A stretch of DNA of 64,000 bases. Source: Hirudinaria manillensis (taxonomy: Eukaryota; Annelida; Clitellata; Hirudinida; Hirudinidae). The first letter of the stretch is position 1. Each line of letters begins with the position of its first letter. Location: NCBI GenBank assembly GCA_034509925.1, contig CM067538.1:4178501-4242500 (forward strand), read 5' to 3'. The notes beneath the pieces were generated by a model. The model searched no databases. It was not told the origin of the DNA and saw nothing but the letters and a program-made list of their open reading frames with translations. Both the position numbers and the translations under genes were made by a program. Shown here in pieces: positions 36,797-51,220 of the stretch.

Positions 36797-36931
36797 AGGG
36801 TCGTATTTTCTAAGGACAGATTTGACTTTAATGGAGACACCTAATAAAAGAGACAACCCCGTCCATAGGGACACTATTTTCGTGCCAAATCAAGCTATCC
36901 CTACAGGCAGGCTTTACCGTATTTATGGTTC
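36797..36931. mobile_element. Pogo-type MITE, unit B
   Basis: Counterpart of 29185-29334, ending GGCTTTACCGTA. Both copies came with the duplication. Confidence 0.45.
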
Positions 36932-39900
36932 ATTATTTTCCCCAGTAATGACTAGTATTACCAATATCATCATCATCATCCACCTTTACATCGCCAAGGT
37001 ATTTGTCATCATCATCATCGTATTCAGGACATGATCATGCTAAGAATGATACATCTGTTAGTTTGAATATTTTTCATTGAAATGTTCACCTGAAATAAAA
37101 AGATTTAAAAATAAAAACTTTTTAAATTGAGATTAAAATTTCGTGAACTTTTCCAGTTGAAATTTCTTCAATTTTTACCTCTTCATCACCGAGGATCAAC
37201 ATTCGATGTTCTTTTCAGTTTTATTTTTAATTAAATATTTATTTTAAAAACAATTTTAATTAAATTTTGCAAGAATATTAGTATGGAACACATTTAATGT
37301 CACTCAAATTATTTTTTTATAAAAATTTAAGCACAATAATATTTAATAATAATGAATAATAATGAATAATATTGCTATTAATAATATGAGTGAGTGAGTA
37401 AGTGAGCGGGTCCGATTGATTGGGTCTGGAAATGGGACCGTGTTGGGTTTGTTGCGTGGGTTGACCTTCATTGGTGAATGAACTCAAAAGTGTTGAAAGA
37501 ATTGTTGGTATTGTTTGCAGTAGATGGATATGCAGGTTCATCTGTGTGTTATTAATAATATTAGTAATAATAATATTATTAGTAATTATTATAGTAATAA
37601 TGTTATAACTAATGATATATAATAATAATAATAAAGTATATTATAATATTAGTAGTAGTAGTAGTAATTATTATAACAATAATATTATTACTAATGATAT
37701 TATTATTATTGACAACTTGATATTATTACTACTACTATTGATAATAATATTATTAATAAAGATTATGTCTTGAAATTTGAAAGCATATTATCCTTTAAAT
37801 TCTGCAATAAGTCTTCTATGAAACCTAGTGACTGGAATAAAAATATTTAAAAATCTCAAGTTGCACACCGTTTCTTGTCTGCAGTTTGCGTTTTTTTGCT
37901 TTCAATTTATTTAATTATTTGTTTGTTTTTAAAATATTTATTCAAACTATGTGTTCATAGACGGTCATCTAAGTTGCAATCACGAGAAATAAAAATTACG
38001 ATTTGCCACCTGGTGAACATAAAATAAATTTCACTTTTAAGTGATACATCGTCTCAATTATGTGTTAGAAATATTGATTATGGTTAATTTGTTTCCATTC
38101 TCAAATTTAAAATATTATTATTGCAAAGCATTACTATTGAAAAACATTATTATGCAAAGCATTATTATTGCAAAACATTGCTATGTCCCATTTATTTATT
38201 TGCTTTTACATCGAGCGTTAATTGATTACATTATATTTGTATTACATAGGCTTCGTCTTTATGTACCAAACGTTACTTTCTAACAGTTTTAAGGTGTACA
38301 TTGCAGAAAATACCAATTATTATTTTACAACTTTGTGTTTTTAACAAGGACATCACTTGAAAAACTAGGAAGTGTTTGATTCTAGTGAAAGTTATAAAGG
38401 GCCTTCATATCCCGTTTACCCTCTGTCACAGAAGGCTTATGTCCTCATACATTACCCTTTATGTCAAAATATTAAGCAAATTGATATTAAACTTGTGTTT
38501 GCTTTCTAGATTTTCTATTATACTCGAACTAATCATCAGATGTAATCTTCAAACATGTTTTCGTTGTACTGTCCTTGTTAATGACATTAAAAATCCATTA
38601 TATCGTGATTTATCTTTAGATAATATCCTTAAATTTATCCTTAAATTTGTCGAGATGGGTATCAAGAATGTGAACCCCAAGAGAAGTTGTGCAACCCATT
38701 TCGTGCGCATGAGTTTGGACCAACTTTATAATTTTCTGCCTTGTGCTTACACTATTTAAAGAAAACTATGCCGTGCCGTTTTCTCCTCTGTGTCGGAAGC
38801 TAAAGGAAATTTGGCACACTGCATAACCGATTTTTATCTATGGACCGACGATAATGACAGCTTTGATTTTGGTCTCTGGAATATATTTTGAAAACTGGAA
38901 ACTTTTTATCCAGACTCAAGGCAAACTGTTTATGAGCCCCTATTTGATATGAAAAAGTGGCATTAGAACCTTCAGAGACTCTACTAACAGCTCCAATTTT
39001 TCACTGGACTTTCCAAAAGAGAACTCAGTACTTTTTGGCCAGCGTCTGTATTTTAAGTTTATTACAAGTACAAAAGAATGAAAGCATATTATTTTGTAAA
39101 TGTTTTAAAATAATTTTTGGAAATTGTGAATAACTTGCAAACGAGGGCATTAGCCGTTTTGAACATAAATTCATTACTTGCAGGAAGTAGTTGCAAGCCT
39201 TTCATTATGATCCAATAACTTCCAATAAGTCTTCCGAGAGATCACATCGGAAAGTATTCTGGTTCAACACATTCTCCTCAGGAATGTTTGAATGAATACG
39301 CATCAATTTTTACGAATTTATTGTCAATTATCAATTATTTTTCAGGAATCGTGGAAAAGAAAGAAAAGAATCAACAACACGTCAACAAAACAACAACAAA
39401 CTTTTGTCAAATATCACCAAACAACAACAATAAACAATATCAAGCAACAAACATCATCATCAAAGAACTCCCCTGACTAACCTCAGTCATAGTCATAGCA
39501 GATCGAAACGTCCACATACTTAAAAAGGGTCATAACAAATGCATTTAACGAAACTTGTCGCATGTATCTATCATTTTCATGCATTTTTTAAAAAGGATTT
39601 TTTAAAAGAAACGGTATAAATTCATGACGTTTCAAATTTTAATGACGCTATAAAACATGACACGTGTTCAAATCTTAGAATCTCGAATCCTTAATTCAAT
39701 CACAATTTCGCGGAAAATATCTAAAGACGTTTGCGTAATTGGCTCGTTAAATATTTTTCTTTTGACGGAAAAAAATAAATTTTCGTCCGAAAATAAATGA
39801 TAAATAATCAATTTATAATTCATTTTATTTTATATTCATTGCCATTAAATATTTATTAACGTCTCAATTATAATTGCATTAGTAATTATTTCTGTCACAT

Positions 39901-42900
39901 CGTTGACTTATCTGTTTTTTTCTTTATCTTTTCGTTATCTTTTAATTTCCTACCCAGTAAAACTACAATTCTGGTTGATTTGATTAAATTTTAAAAAATA
40001 ATTTGAGAATTTACTGCGGGGGATCATTTGGTGTAGAAACTCACTCGGGTTTCTGTGCAAAAGACGCTTCTCAAAAGAAGACGATTCGAAAGTTTTTACG
40101 TAAAAATCTTCCTAATTTGACGCCAGGAAACCCTCCCCAATTTTCTGCATTAACAACAAATAGAAGATTATTTGCATGGAAACAATTCAAGTTTTAAGTA
40201 ATTAGTGACTGATGATGTAATCGATATCATCATCATCACCATGGTAATGATTAGCAACATTATCTCCACGACCCCTGATGACACATAATAATCATTTCAC
40301 CATATTCAGATAGTGTCGTTATCATCATCATCATCATCGTCAAGAACAACAACAACAATCAACAACGTCTTCAGAGATAGCAGATACAGAATACAAAAAA
40401 CCAACAATATTTCTTATTTTTCTTCAGCAATTCTGGATGATGTGCGAATGTGATTTCATCTTCGACGTCGTCATCGTCATCATCGGGTGTCATCCGTTGT
40501 CTAAAATCTTGGAGAAATTTCAAACACACAAGGAACAATTAGTTGTCCACAGAATCATACGAATTGTAACATTTGCATAAAAGATGAAACTATATACTAC
40601 AAAAAGTTATATTTGATAAATGTTATTATGATATCAAGTACGTGATAATAAATTTTATAATTACTGTTTCACTATTAAATAATAACAATATATCGTATTT
40701 CTTAACGATTTATGTCCTTAAATATAACAACTGTTCAATTTTCGATTACAAAACTGCACTTTCCATGCCGAGACAAAATTCCTTGTTAATTGTTTTGATT
40801 TGATATTTTTAAAATGTCTTGTTGTCCGTTTATGTTAATTGAATTATTAAAGTGATTAAATTATCGTTTTTAAATTGAATTAATGTCTTAAAAAACTTAA
40901 AAAACTTAATTAAACAAGTTTTTGATAAACATGATAATTTATTCCAACTTTTTACTTCAAAATAAATAAAAATGGCAAATAAATAAAGTATAAAGAACTC
41001 AATTAACTGACCATTAATATATTCATAATTTGGAAATAAATAGTTAATTAATCGGAATAATGAAATGAAATTGTTTTTCTTTATATTTTAATTCAGCCTA
41101 TTTTGCTTTGTACGTTAAGTCTGCTTTCTTATCATTTCTGACTACTTTTTCTAACTGCGAATTTAATAGCAAATAATTTTATTTTATATTTAAATAAACT
41201 CATAAACTGTTTAAAAACAATAAATAAATAAATAAAATAAATTAAGGTAAGCAAAAAAAGTATCGAGTTTATCTGAAATAACAGAATTCATTTAAAACCT
41301 ATTGAAAACAATTCCTTTAAAAACGAAGATTCGCCTTCCAATGACGGAGACAAATTTTGACGAAGAAGAAAATATTTTAAACACTGAAATGACAAATGGG
41401 CGAATTTTTACAGAAGCAAACAAAATTTATTTCATGGGTTTTTAGAAAAATTAAGTAAGTATTTCGAACAATATTTTGTATTTATTGAAGAATTTCTAAA
41501 TAAATGAAATTTTAAGCTTTAAGGATGAAAGACATAAAACGAAAACTCATTTTGAAATTCCTACGAAAGAATTCTAATAAAGGGTTATAATATAAATCAA
41601 TATCAAGTCATGAATTGATGATTGATCACTATCATGGATGAGATCGTATTTATGTGATTAACATACTTTTCAAGTTCATTAATCACGGAATAATTTCAAA
41701 ACATGAAAAACAAAGCATGATATTACCTCTAGAATGCATTCATGAAAAGTATCTCAGAAGACAATAAATCTTTGTCTATAAAAATTACTTCTCCGTAAGA
41801 CTTATGACCAGCAATTGATAATTGGAAGTGAGAAATGGATAAGTCTCATTAAGGAAATCATGAATCCAGTGTTGGATCCTTAAGAATCAAGGAAAATAAA
41901 TGACAAAAAAACCCAGAAATTTCTCGGAAGGACTTGTTGCTGATAAAATATGCGTGATTCCAACAAAAGATTGGCCTACCGCCATTTTTTTTTATTTCTC
42001 CAGTCCTTCTTCTCGGCACTTATTCTCTCTCAGTCACTCACTCTCACTCTCTCTCTCTCTCTCCTATGTCTTCAAACCTTTAACTGGATTCAAATTTACT
42101 TAAAAATCCAAGTCCCAATCACGTTCCCCAATCCGAATTTACTGACAAAAGAATAAAAAGAAAAAAAACAAAACAAGAGGACACATTGTGCCTTGCGGGA
42201 TTTTTTGCTTCTCTGAAATAGTTTCAATGAATGCAGTAATTAAGAACCTCAGCCCTGAAGTTTCACAAGTCTCTTTTCAATATTCCTCTCTGGATTCCTT
42301 TCCTCTAAACTTTTTTTATAAAATAATTTGATAGAAAAATGTCTTACTGTAGAAGTAAAAGTAATATAATAATAATAAAAAAAAAATAATAATAACAATA
42401 ATAATAATAATAATAATAATAATAGTGCAACCATATTATAATGTAAACGTTCAAAAGTGTAAACTTCTATCTGTGATCTTGTGGAACGAAGACATTTGAA
42501 ATATCCTGACATCCGAATATGCTTTGTATCAATTGCTTTGTCTTGAGATACAAATATGTTTCTTTTAAGAAACAAACTTTGTTTTCTAACTAACTTTGTT
42601 TTAAACAATTTCCAGTTCACTTCAATGTTTCCAACATTCGTAACCGAGAAAATAGGTGTGAGTTTCCAATTTAGAATTTATTAGTTATAAAATTGTAATA
42701 AAATTACCAAATTTAATTCGCCTTGATCTCTTTTATTTGTATTACCTTCAGATGTCACTAGATTTGTTATATTTAATTAATTAATTTATTTTAATTAAAT
42801 AAAGTCTTTTTTTTTAAGCAATATTTTAAAATTAAATAGAAAATGCAAACAAATACTAAAACACTAGGACAGCATTGTCTTGGAAAGCAGTAATCACACT

Positions 42901-43419
42901 CAAGACTTAAGTGCATATCATCATGAAATTGTTTGGTCACCAAGAAAGATGGAATGGGATTTGAAAATTAAGTGCTACATAAATGCCATCTCAAAAACAC
43001 TCTCTTTGATTGTTTGCGTAGGACGAGCATACAAGGACTTAAAATTACAAGCGATGAAATAAAACGTATTAAAAAAATTATATTCAATTTAAAACGCTTT
43101 GAATTAAAATTATTTCTTAAGAAATTTAATCGGAAATGTGATATATTGATCGAGGAATTAATGTAAAAACTAAATTGAAATGAAAACAAAAATTAGAATA
43201 AAATAATAATCTTAAAAATTTAATGGAAAATGTTTACGCGGTCGAATCACATTTAAACGAAAACCGAAAATTTAAAAAAAAAAACTTCAAGTTAATTTGA
43301 ATTATTTTATTTTGCTTTAAATTCAAATAAACCTCGTTTTGTGGTGAAAACTGTTTATTTTAATGTTGCCTGAGGTCGAGCTAATATTATGTGCAATGAT
43401 GTGGAAAATCACAAGCATA

Positions 43420-44550
43420 GTGATTTTAAATCAATATAAAATCAAATCAAAGACAGCCACAATGTTTCCAAATCAAAATCATGATTTGTGGATTTGGAGG
43501 GAGGGAGGATATATATATATACACATTTCACTGACTTTTAGCTTTAACCAAACAATAATAACAATCAGCTACATAATACTAATCAACTACAACAATAAGA
43601 CAATCTTTATTTATTTCAATATCAATAGTTTTTAAAAATCTTGTCCTTTAACCTATGTCTATTTGGAGTGTCTATCAGTCCTGCACAGCTAATAAGTCTC
43701 TCTACAGGAGCTGACGATTAAAGTTGTATTTTGTTTTGTGAACGTTCTCGAAAGATAAAAAAAACCTATTAACAAAGATAGAACAATGAACAATATTTTC
43801 TTTAAAATTGAACAAACGTACCTGGTCCGTCCAAATAATTTAACATTCAACGGAGTTTGATTTATCAACCGACAAACGGACCATCAAATCTAAAATTAAA
43901 TTCTAATTCGCTCGATTTTACAATTTTTTACTTATTTACTTTTTAATAATTATTATTATTTCATATATTTATTTATTTTACTTCATTTATTTAGTTTAAT
44001 TTTTTACCTTATTTATTTAAGTATTTATTCATTCTGCCGCATATGTCCTTTTGGTTATCATACGGGCGAGGGCATCACATATTTCACCCGACTTGTGACT
44101 CACTTTGAGAATATCTCTAGCAGCATCATACTTACTTTTTCATCTTGTAACACATGGAACTGCACAAATACCTACAAGAATATCTGATGCTTTGCTGCTA
44201 CGACTGATTTATGTTCCATATGAAAAAAAAAAAAACTGTAGCTTCACCACTTCGTTCCATAATGCCAATAACAATGATACACCAGAGATAACACTACAAC
44301 CACTATGAACAAAAGAACAAAGGAACAACACTTTGAATAAAGAAAACCATAGATATTGCAAAGAAGGCGCATTTTTTTTCTAATTTAGGGGAAATAATTT
44401 TGACTTTATGATTTTGAAAATCATGAAAATCACGGTTTTTTATTTTAAAATCAAATCAAAATCACACCCAGAAAACGATTTAAAATAAAAAATCACGATT
44501 TTGATTTTAAATCGCGATTTCAAATCGTTTGATTTCAAATACTCAAATCA
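43420..44550. mobile_element. Possible hAT-like non-autonomous element with AAATC-rich ends
   Basis: The left end reads AGTGATTTTAAATCAATATA. The right end, reverse-complemented, reads CAGTGATTTGAGTATTTGAAA followed by several AAATC/GATTT palindromes (44395-44550). The middle is less AT-rich and has frames without recognisable domains. The inverted, imperfect AGTGATTT ends suggest a DNA transposon; no target duplication was established. Confidence 0.3.
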
Positions 44551-45554
44551 CTGATTATATGAATAATAGTATTTTTAAAAATATTATTATATTATATTAA
44601 TTATTTTATTACAATAATAATCAAATATTTTACATTATGTTAAATTAACGTTATTAATAAATGTTAACAATAATAATAACAATAAATTAAATTTAACTTC
44701 AACTAAGCTCATAGTTATTTATATATTAATGTTAATAAAAATAATAATAATAATTCATTATTGTCAATGCAAACAATGTTTCTAATTATCGACAATAATA
44801 CTCTTTTATTTCTCTTTTACAATAAAAATGTTAATAAATCCATTTGTCCGAGAAATAGTTTCAGTTTCTACGTTAAAACAAAATTAATCTCCATCATGTA
44901 AACGCAGTTGATTATTGAAAGTTGAAATTGTTTAAATTAATTAACATAAATTATTTAAACTTATTAACATAAGTTATTTAAATTAATTCACAAAATGCAA
45001 GTAAATTTTTTTTATAATCCAAAAAGTAAAGATAATGTCAATAGTCTTTAATTAATGGGACGTGGCGGGAAATTTGAAAATATATTGCAGACGAATTTAG
45101 GAAAATCTTTAATTGCTGGAGATTGCGATATCTTGAGGAAGCCTTTTCTTTATTTAGGAAGTATTTAAAATAATAGATTATAAATAATATTAAAATTATT
45201 ACTTTTATTAGTATTAATAACATTTACATAATTATTAAATTTATAAAAATATTTATAAACAATACAACTCAATAGGAATATATTTCATGGAATAACAGTA
45301 TCAAAATTATATACAATAGCTTGACTGTTTAATATCCAAGCATATATAATTCTGAATTACAATTACAAAAGATTACAAAATATACATATACATAAATATA
45401 TATTGTTGTTGTTGTTGCGAATTATGTTAATTTGTTTTTAAGGTACAAGCAGATGTTGTTTCATAAATTGTTGGAAGCAGATGTTCAAAATTTTCTACAA
45501 AAAGTTGAACCCAACAACATCAGGAAACCTTGGAAATTGTCGTGAATAGAGCTA

Positions 45555-45692
45555 AAATTTCATCAGAACATCACAACACCACAACATCACAACACCGCAA
45601 CATTCAACATCACAACACTACAACATTCAACATCACAACATTGCAACATTACAACATCGCAACTCCACAACATTCAACATTGCAACACCACA
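45555..45692. repeat. ACAACATC/ACAACATTC minisatellite
   Basis: Imperfect 8-10-bp units of ACAACATCAC, ACAACACC and ACAACATTCA repeated about 14 times, distinct from the trinucleotide microsatellites elsewhere. Confidence 0.8.
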
Positions 45693-48600
45693 ACGTAGTA
45701 ATGACGAATAGAAAACCAAATCTCGGGAAATCCATTTATGCTAAAAATATCTCGCCAGATGAAAGACTTGAGGAATGAATAAAAGAATATAAAAGGAATG
45801 GGTGGTCCTCATTCTCTTCAAAGGTGAAGTAGGTGCTCGTTAAAAAATTAACATTAAAAATTACTTCGACATCCTTTCTGAGAAAGTCTTTATATTTTTA
45901 AAGACTTGCGGCAAAATTTAAAAACTTTATTATATTAATAAATACTAAATAATCTTATGATTACCGTTATGAATAGAGAACTGCATTACTCGCTCCATGG
46001 GTTATTAATATTACAGCTATATCTTGAGGTTATTTAAATTGCTAATCACCACACCAATACTAACTCTTGTCAGATTAATTTTTCAATTTATTAGGGCAAT
46101 TTTCACAAATAATAAATTATTTAATACAAAACTTAAAAAATTCAGTGTAACAATTAATAAATTGTAAAATATAATTAATAAAAGTCATCAAAGCCAACAG
46201 CATCAGCATATATACAACCGACATCGAAGACTTCATAAAAAATATGGTGAAGGACTTTTGTAAAATAACGAAAATTAATCTAATATTAATAAAGTAATTA
46301 TTTGTATAATATAATAACTAATTTTAAAATAATTTAATTATGATATTTATTATAAATTAATGTAATTATAGTCAAATTTATTATAGTCCTATTTATATTA
46401 ATCTCCATGAAACTCTAACCACCAAATCTCTTCTAATGAAGGATGGTGTCGAAGCAAAGCGTAAGTAATTTTCCATGGATTTTAATTTAATTAAATTAAA
46501 ATTAAATTATTAAGATGGAATGTGTAAATAAATTGCCGTCCAAGTCAAGAACATGAGCATTTGTGGTCCATTTTGATTCGAAATCAAGAATATTATTTAT
46601 TATTCCTTTATTATTTTATTATTTTACATTCAGTTAATAATAATTAAAAATTAAATATAATTAATATTAATTTTAAATACATCAATTATTGTATCTCCTA
46701 ATTCCGTTGACTCTGAAATACAATGCAGCCATCACGTGATGTGACAAAATTGACATCTTCCTGTGACGTCACAACTAATGATTCACCTCTAGGATCTGTT
46801 CTCGCTGAGCACCTATTGATCATCTACATATATAATTTGCCATGAATATGTAATGAGCTTGACCTCTTGACCTTTTTCGATGATGGCACCCAACCTTTTT
46901 GCACCCGGAAACGAAATAAATGGACTCTTTGGCGACATAAACAGTGAACTCTTTGTGCATTTGAAAGGTTTTGTTTGCAAATGGATTTTTTAAAAAGTCG
47001 AAAAGTTTAATTATGTGTTATTATTATTATTTTATGTGATAGAAATTCAAATATTCGTGGCCATATCGGTCTGGATACTTCCGCTCTTAGCTGATCTTTT
47101 ATTTTTAAACGTCTTCCTGGTTTTAATAGCTTTGGGGAATTCCAAGGTGTGTTCAGAAGATGATTAAAGTCACCCAATGGGCAGCACAAAGAGACCAGAA
47201 TAGGTTCATTTTATGGAGAATGTTGTTATCTCGTTTGAATATTGATTCTATTGCGCAAATAAAATTGATTTTACAAAAGAATGTGATGATGAATGTGGTG
47301 ATGAAAGTGATGTCACATCTAAATCACCAGGTTGATTCCAGAACCTAGAACCAGAATCTCAAGTAATACCTTTTTATAGCTATATATATATATATTTTTA
47401 AAAAATTAAAAATTTTATTTATAAATTCCACTTAATAAGCACTTTACCTGCCTACGGATTCAAATTAATCAAGGTGTGTCAATTAAACATCCTCTAGATT
47501 GTTTTATTTATTAACGGATACAAAAAGCACTACCTGCAGATCCGAATAAACATTATTCAAGTTCAACGATGTCAATCGATTTAAGCACCGCTTTGTGCGA
47601 ACATCAAAAGGTTGTTACTTAAAGTCATTTCAGCACTTCAGACCAGACTTTGTTCAAAGGAGATCACAACATTCTCCTTACAATGAACCGATTCAATGTC
47701 TCTTTCAGCTATCCTTCCAAGCGAATTATTAACAAACTTTCATTGGCATTGTTTGAAGTCAATCTGGAAGAACGTGTTTTGGCTCGAAACCTTTCTTTGA
47801 TGTTTTATTATTTTCATATTCTGGGTGTTTTCCAGTTTGTTAGTAATCGTGGTTTTCAATGGGTGATGAAATTATCAATTCATTTGATTCAATACGAAAT
47901 TTAATCGCTTTAATGTACTGTTTAGTTTCTTTTTTAACAAACTCATTACAATCTCATTACAACCACATTACAACCACATTACAACCACATTACTACCGCA
48001 TTAGAACCAATTTGGTCAACCGATTACGAAGCACACATTCACTCTGTTGTAACTTTTGGACGTTCATTTATTTCCAATTATGTTCTTTATGCAGATATTT
48101 ATCGCAACCCGTTGAAAGGTCATTTAATGATCATATCGACACAAACAATCATAGATACAAACAAACATCGACACAAACAAACATCGGTACAAGGAGCATA
48201 ATGAGTTAAGTGCAAAGGCAGTGGAATAGTTGTAAATATTGCGCTACAAAATGAGGAGTTTATGCGATCACTCAATTATTGAGTTGTCGGTGAATGAACG
48301 ATTGGAACAATAAAATGTCTGATTGAAAAGAAGCAGACGATGTTGTGGTTTTTACGCCTAATAAAGGAATTGGCGCCAACATAATTCGTTTTTGATGAAA
48401 GAGTTAATTACTTAATGAAAATGTAGGACGTAGAGGTGTAAATAAATAAATATATAATATAAACAACAGTATAAGTTCAAAGTCTCAATGATTTAAATGC
48501 AACGTTAGATTATAAGTTATTACAAAATAAATTTCATTCACAGGAAATAATATAAAATTCACTTTATTCTTTTATTTTTTCTTCGAATGAAAATATTTTT

Positions 48601-49436
48601 AATTAAAGTTATTATTACAATTTAATAATTCTTAAATTTCAATTTTTTTTCTGTTATTTCAAAATATTTCCAGGATTAATAGCTGCAACTTGATTCGATC
48701 CACGACCACGTGATACTTTTAAACTTTGATAATTAAATTCTTTTCCAATAAAAGTTTCGACAACAGATATTTCAGGAAAATAAACTCAGATTAAAAGACA
48801 ATTAACTATAAAAATATATTTTATTTAAAATTAAATTAATTTAATCAATTAATAAAAACTTTCCACAAAACATTTTAAACAATTTGTTTCTTATTCTGAA
48901 AAAAAGCATTTGATATTTAAAGAATAAAAAACAATGTCTCAGAAAATTATTGAAAAATTGTAAAAAGAAAGCCATAAATGATTTCTGAACTTTTGACTTA
49001 AAAGTCTTATCTTTAGGGTGTCAGTGGTCTTAAAAAACGTGAATATCCACGAATTGTTTGAACCCTCTTTGACCTTCAAAGGGTTTTTTGAGGATTTAAG
49101 TTTATGCTTTTTAATCAGACGATACAATGTACAATAACATGATTATAATTAAAATATTGTGAATAATATATCATAATTATTAATAATAACTCTGTCATTA
49201 ATTGTTAATTGGTTTTAAAAAATACCTAAAATCTCAAATGTTTTTCACTTCCTCTTGGCTCATTTTGTATTCTTTGACTTGTTTTTTCCCTTTAATAGGT
49301 TAAATATTTTTCAAATCCCACTTTATTCTTAACTTAAAATTCCATTCCTTCCTCGTCTTTCCATCACTTATTCATCGAAGGAACGTTTTAGAACAAGATC
49401 TTTTAAGAAGAAGAAAAAAGTTTCCAAAGGTTTTAC

Positions 49437-49576
49437 CTGCATATTCAGCTCCGACTTCCGAGATGAGGAGTCTGTGATACTCGGTGTTGTTGAGGAGGGA
49501 ATGAATGTCCAACTTGATGCTGATCTGATTCTCCTGGAAAGACTGAACGACTGCACTCAATGCCAGGTAGCAGAAT
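49437..49576 (-). CDS. Receptor exon E3: end of the split N-terminal module
   Basis: This 140-bp exon joins E2 in phase 2 (completing AGA, Arg) and leaves in phase 1. It reads RFCYLALSAVVQSFQENQIS, then IKLDIHSLLNNTEYHRLLI and SEVGAEYA. The family pattern here is C-F/Y-x-x-x-E-x-V/L followed by a beta strand and H/Y-x-x-L-L, and cassettes A and B have CYFLMEAVYDEVLF at the same place. NNTE is a potential glycosylation site. The acceptor is aatatcctgcag and the donor is TATGCAG|gtaaaa. Sequence similarity alone is modest; the junction phases and position make the call. Confidence 0.82.
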
Positions 49577-50785
49577 CTGCAGGATATTTTAAATTTCATC
49601 GGCTGTCATTTCACGTCCGATCACTTTGAAGATTTAAATTGCTTGATTTGTTTTTTTTTGTTTAATTGAAATTAATCGGTGAAAGTATCTAAGTAATTAA
49701 TATTAAAAGATTACAAATTATATACATCGCATACGTCAACAATTTATTTAAATCTCAAATTATTTTAAAACAATAATCATAAATAATAATAAATATGTAT
49801 TAATAAATAAAATATTATCTTTATTCGATATAAAAACAATTTATTGGACAAAAATCGAAAGTTGTGGCAGAAAGAGTTCTCGACTCTTGACCTCAATCAA
49901 CACGTGTTTGATGCTTTTGAGGATGTATTTCGGCAGAAGTTCGTTAAAATTCGTTATTCAAAAGAAATTATTTTAAAATTATTTCAAAACGTGTTTTAAA
50001 ATAAAATAAAAATTATATACAAAACGTTGTATAAACAACGTCAACAGATTTATGCTTTCGAAGAACTTTAAAGTCGATTAGTTAAATTAATATTAGATTA
50101 AATATTTTTAATATTAAATTAATATTAAATTAAATATTATTGATATTGATATTTTGATATTGATATATTGATAAGTTAGATATTTTGTTACAAACCACAA
50201 GCACAAGAGTTTCAGGAAATTTCAATTTATGAAAATAATTTTTGAGAATAATAAAATTTATTTTTTTTAATAAATAAATAATAAAATTTATTTTTGTTTA
50301 ATAAATAAATAATAAAATTTATTTGCAACATTTTAAAAGTCCAAAATCTCAAAACACGTCATTATCCTGATTAATCTTTTCCCGCCACTATCCTCAATGG
50401 TTGCCAAGAACGATAAATTTCTTGAAATGTTTTTCCTGAATTTTAATTTTTAAGTCGCCATAAAAGCCAAACAATTCTTTTTGAGTTAATATTATTTAAA
50501 TCATTATTAATGAGTTAATTATTATTTAAAAGGAAGCAATTAAGTTGTGTGGTTGCTTAAGAAGCTAGGAATCATTTTAAGAACATCCGTCCATGGGACC
50601 AACTGCTTTGTTGTTGTTGTTGTTGTTTTTCTCTTTTTGTTTTTCAAAAATAATTGTAAATGGTTTCTTTACAAATATTAACTTTTAATCTGTTTTTAAT
50701 GTTTAATATTAAAATCGCTTTGAGTTATTACTTAAATAATGTTAGAGTGGTAGAGAATACATAAAGCCCTGATCAGATGATGGTG

Positions 50786-50835
<50 letters not shown>

Positions 50836-51220
50836 GGCCAAATTTATTCAAGTAACCTAAAGAAAGTATCCATTTAAGAACATAAAAACAGCTGTCATAC
50901 GTGACCACCAAAGTCCTTACATTTATTAACAGATTTTTTGGTGGTTAGAGAACCTCAATTTTTAAAAGCAATCACGTGACACTAATGTGACATCCTAATT
51001 GGCTGATTACCTCGGCACAAGAGACGGTCATTTGCATTTTTTTTTGATTTTTTGAATGCTTGATTAATGAGGAACTTGGAATATTGTGCCATTTTATATT
51101 TTTTAGACAAAGAATATCCTTAATAATTATCATCATCATGTTGTACTGTAACCGTCTGGTGGTAATAGTAAAAGCAATGAAATTATCAGAAAGGAATGAT
51201 AATACCATTGTTACAATATT
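49577..51220. other. Intron E2-E3, left part
   Basis: AT-rich, with (AATAAAATTTATTT)-like short repeats near 50240-50330 and (ATT)n at 50788-50835. No exon was recognised. Confidence 0.5.

Larger units (their letters stand above)
30637..38258. repeat. Tandem duplication, unit B
   Basis: Head-to-tail with unit A and colinear with it: CR1 remnant at 30637-30760, 'cctctag' repeat, (ATC)n, (ATT)n, cassette B with flank, MITE, and a shared right part from about 37790 (CCTAGTGACTGGAATAAAAA) to about 38258. Later changes are a LINE insertion, a solo LTR insertion and a deletion of about 1.2 kb. Confidence 0.85.
38259..49436. other. Intron upstream of cassette B and downstream of E3
   Basis: Eleven kilobases of AT-rich sequence without a recognisable exon. 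Visible items are a CT-rich run at 42025-42063, (AAT)n at 42395-42423, a possible hAT-like element at about 43420-44550 and an ACAAC minisatellite at 45555-45692. A frame at 38376-38759 (127 residues) has protein-like composition but no family that I recognise, with stops soon after. Confidence 0.4.

Noticed and set aside
38376..38759. 127-residue plus-strand frame, protein-like, with further broken frames after it
   Set aside because: No motif or family was recognised and stops follow closely; it may be an old transposon remnant but cannot be supported.
46758..46770. TGACGTCA (CRE-like) in the long intron
   Set aside because: A single 8-bp match in 64 kb is expected by chance at an appreciable rate and has no supporting context.
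47007..47189. Minus-strand frame containing GDFNH, like a LINE endonuclease motif
   Set aside because: A four-residue match without the other endonuclease motifs is not enough.
47940..48190. Frame with repeated ACCACATTACA and ACAAACATCG units
   Set aside because: It is local short-repeat structure in an intron; no protein or RNA feature is supported.
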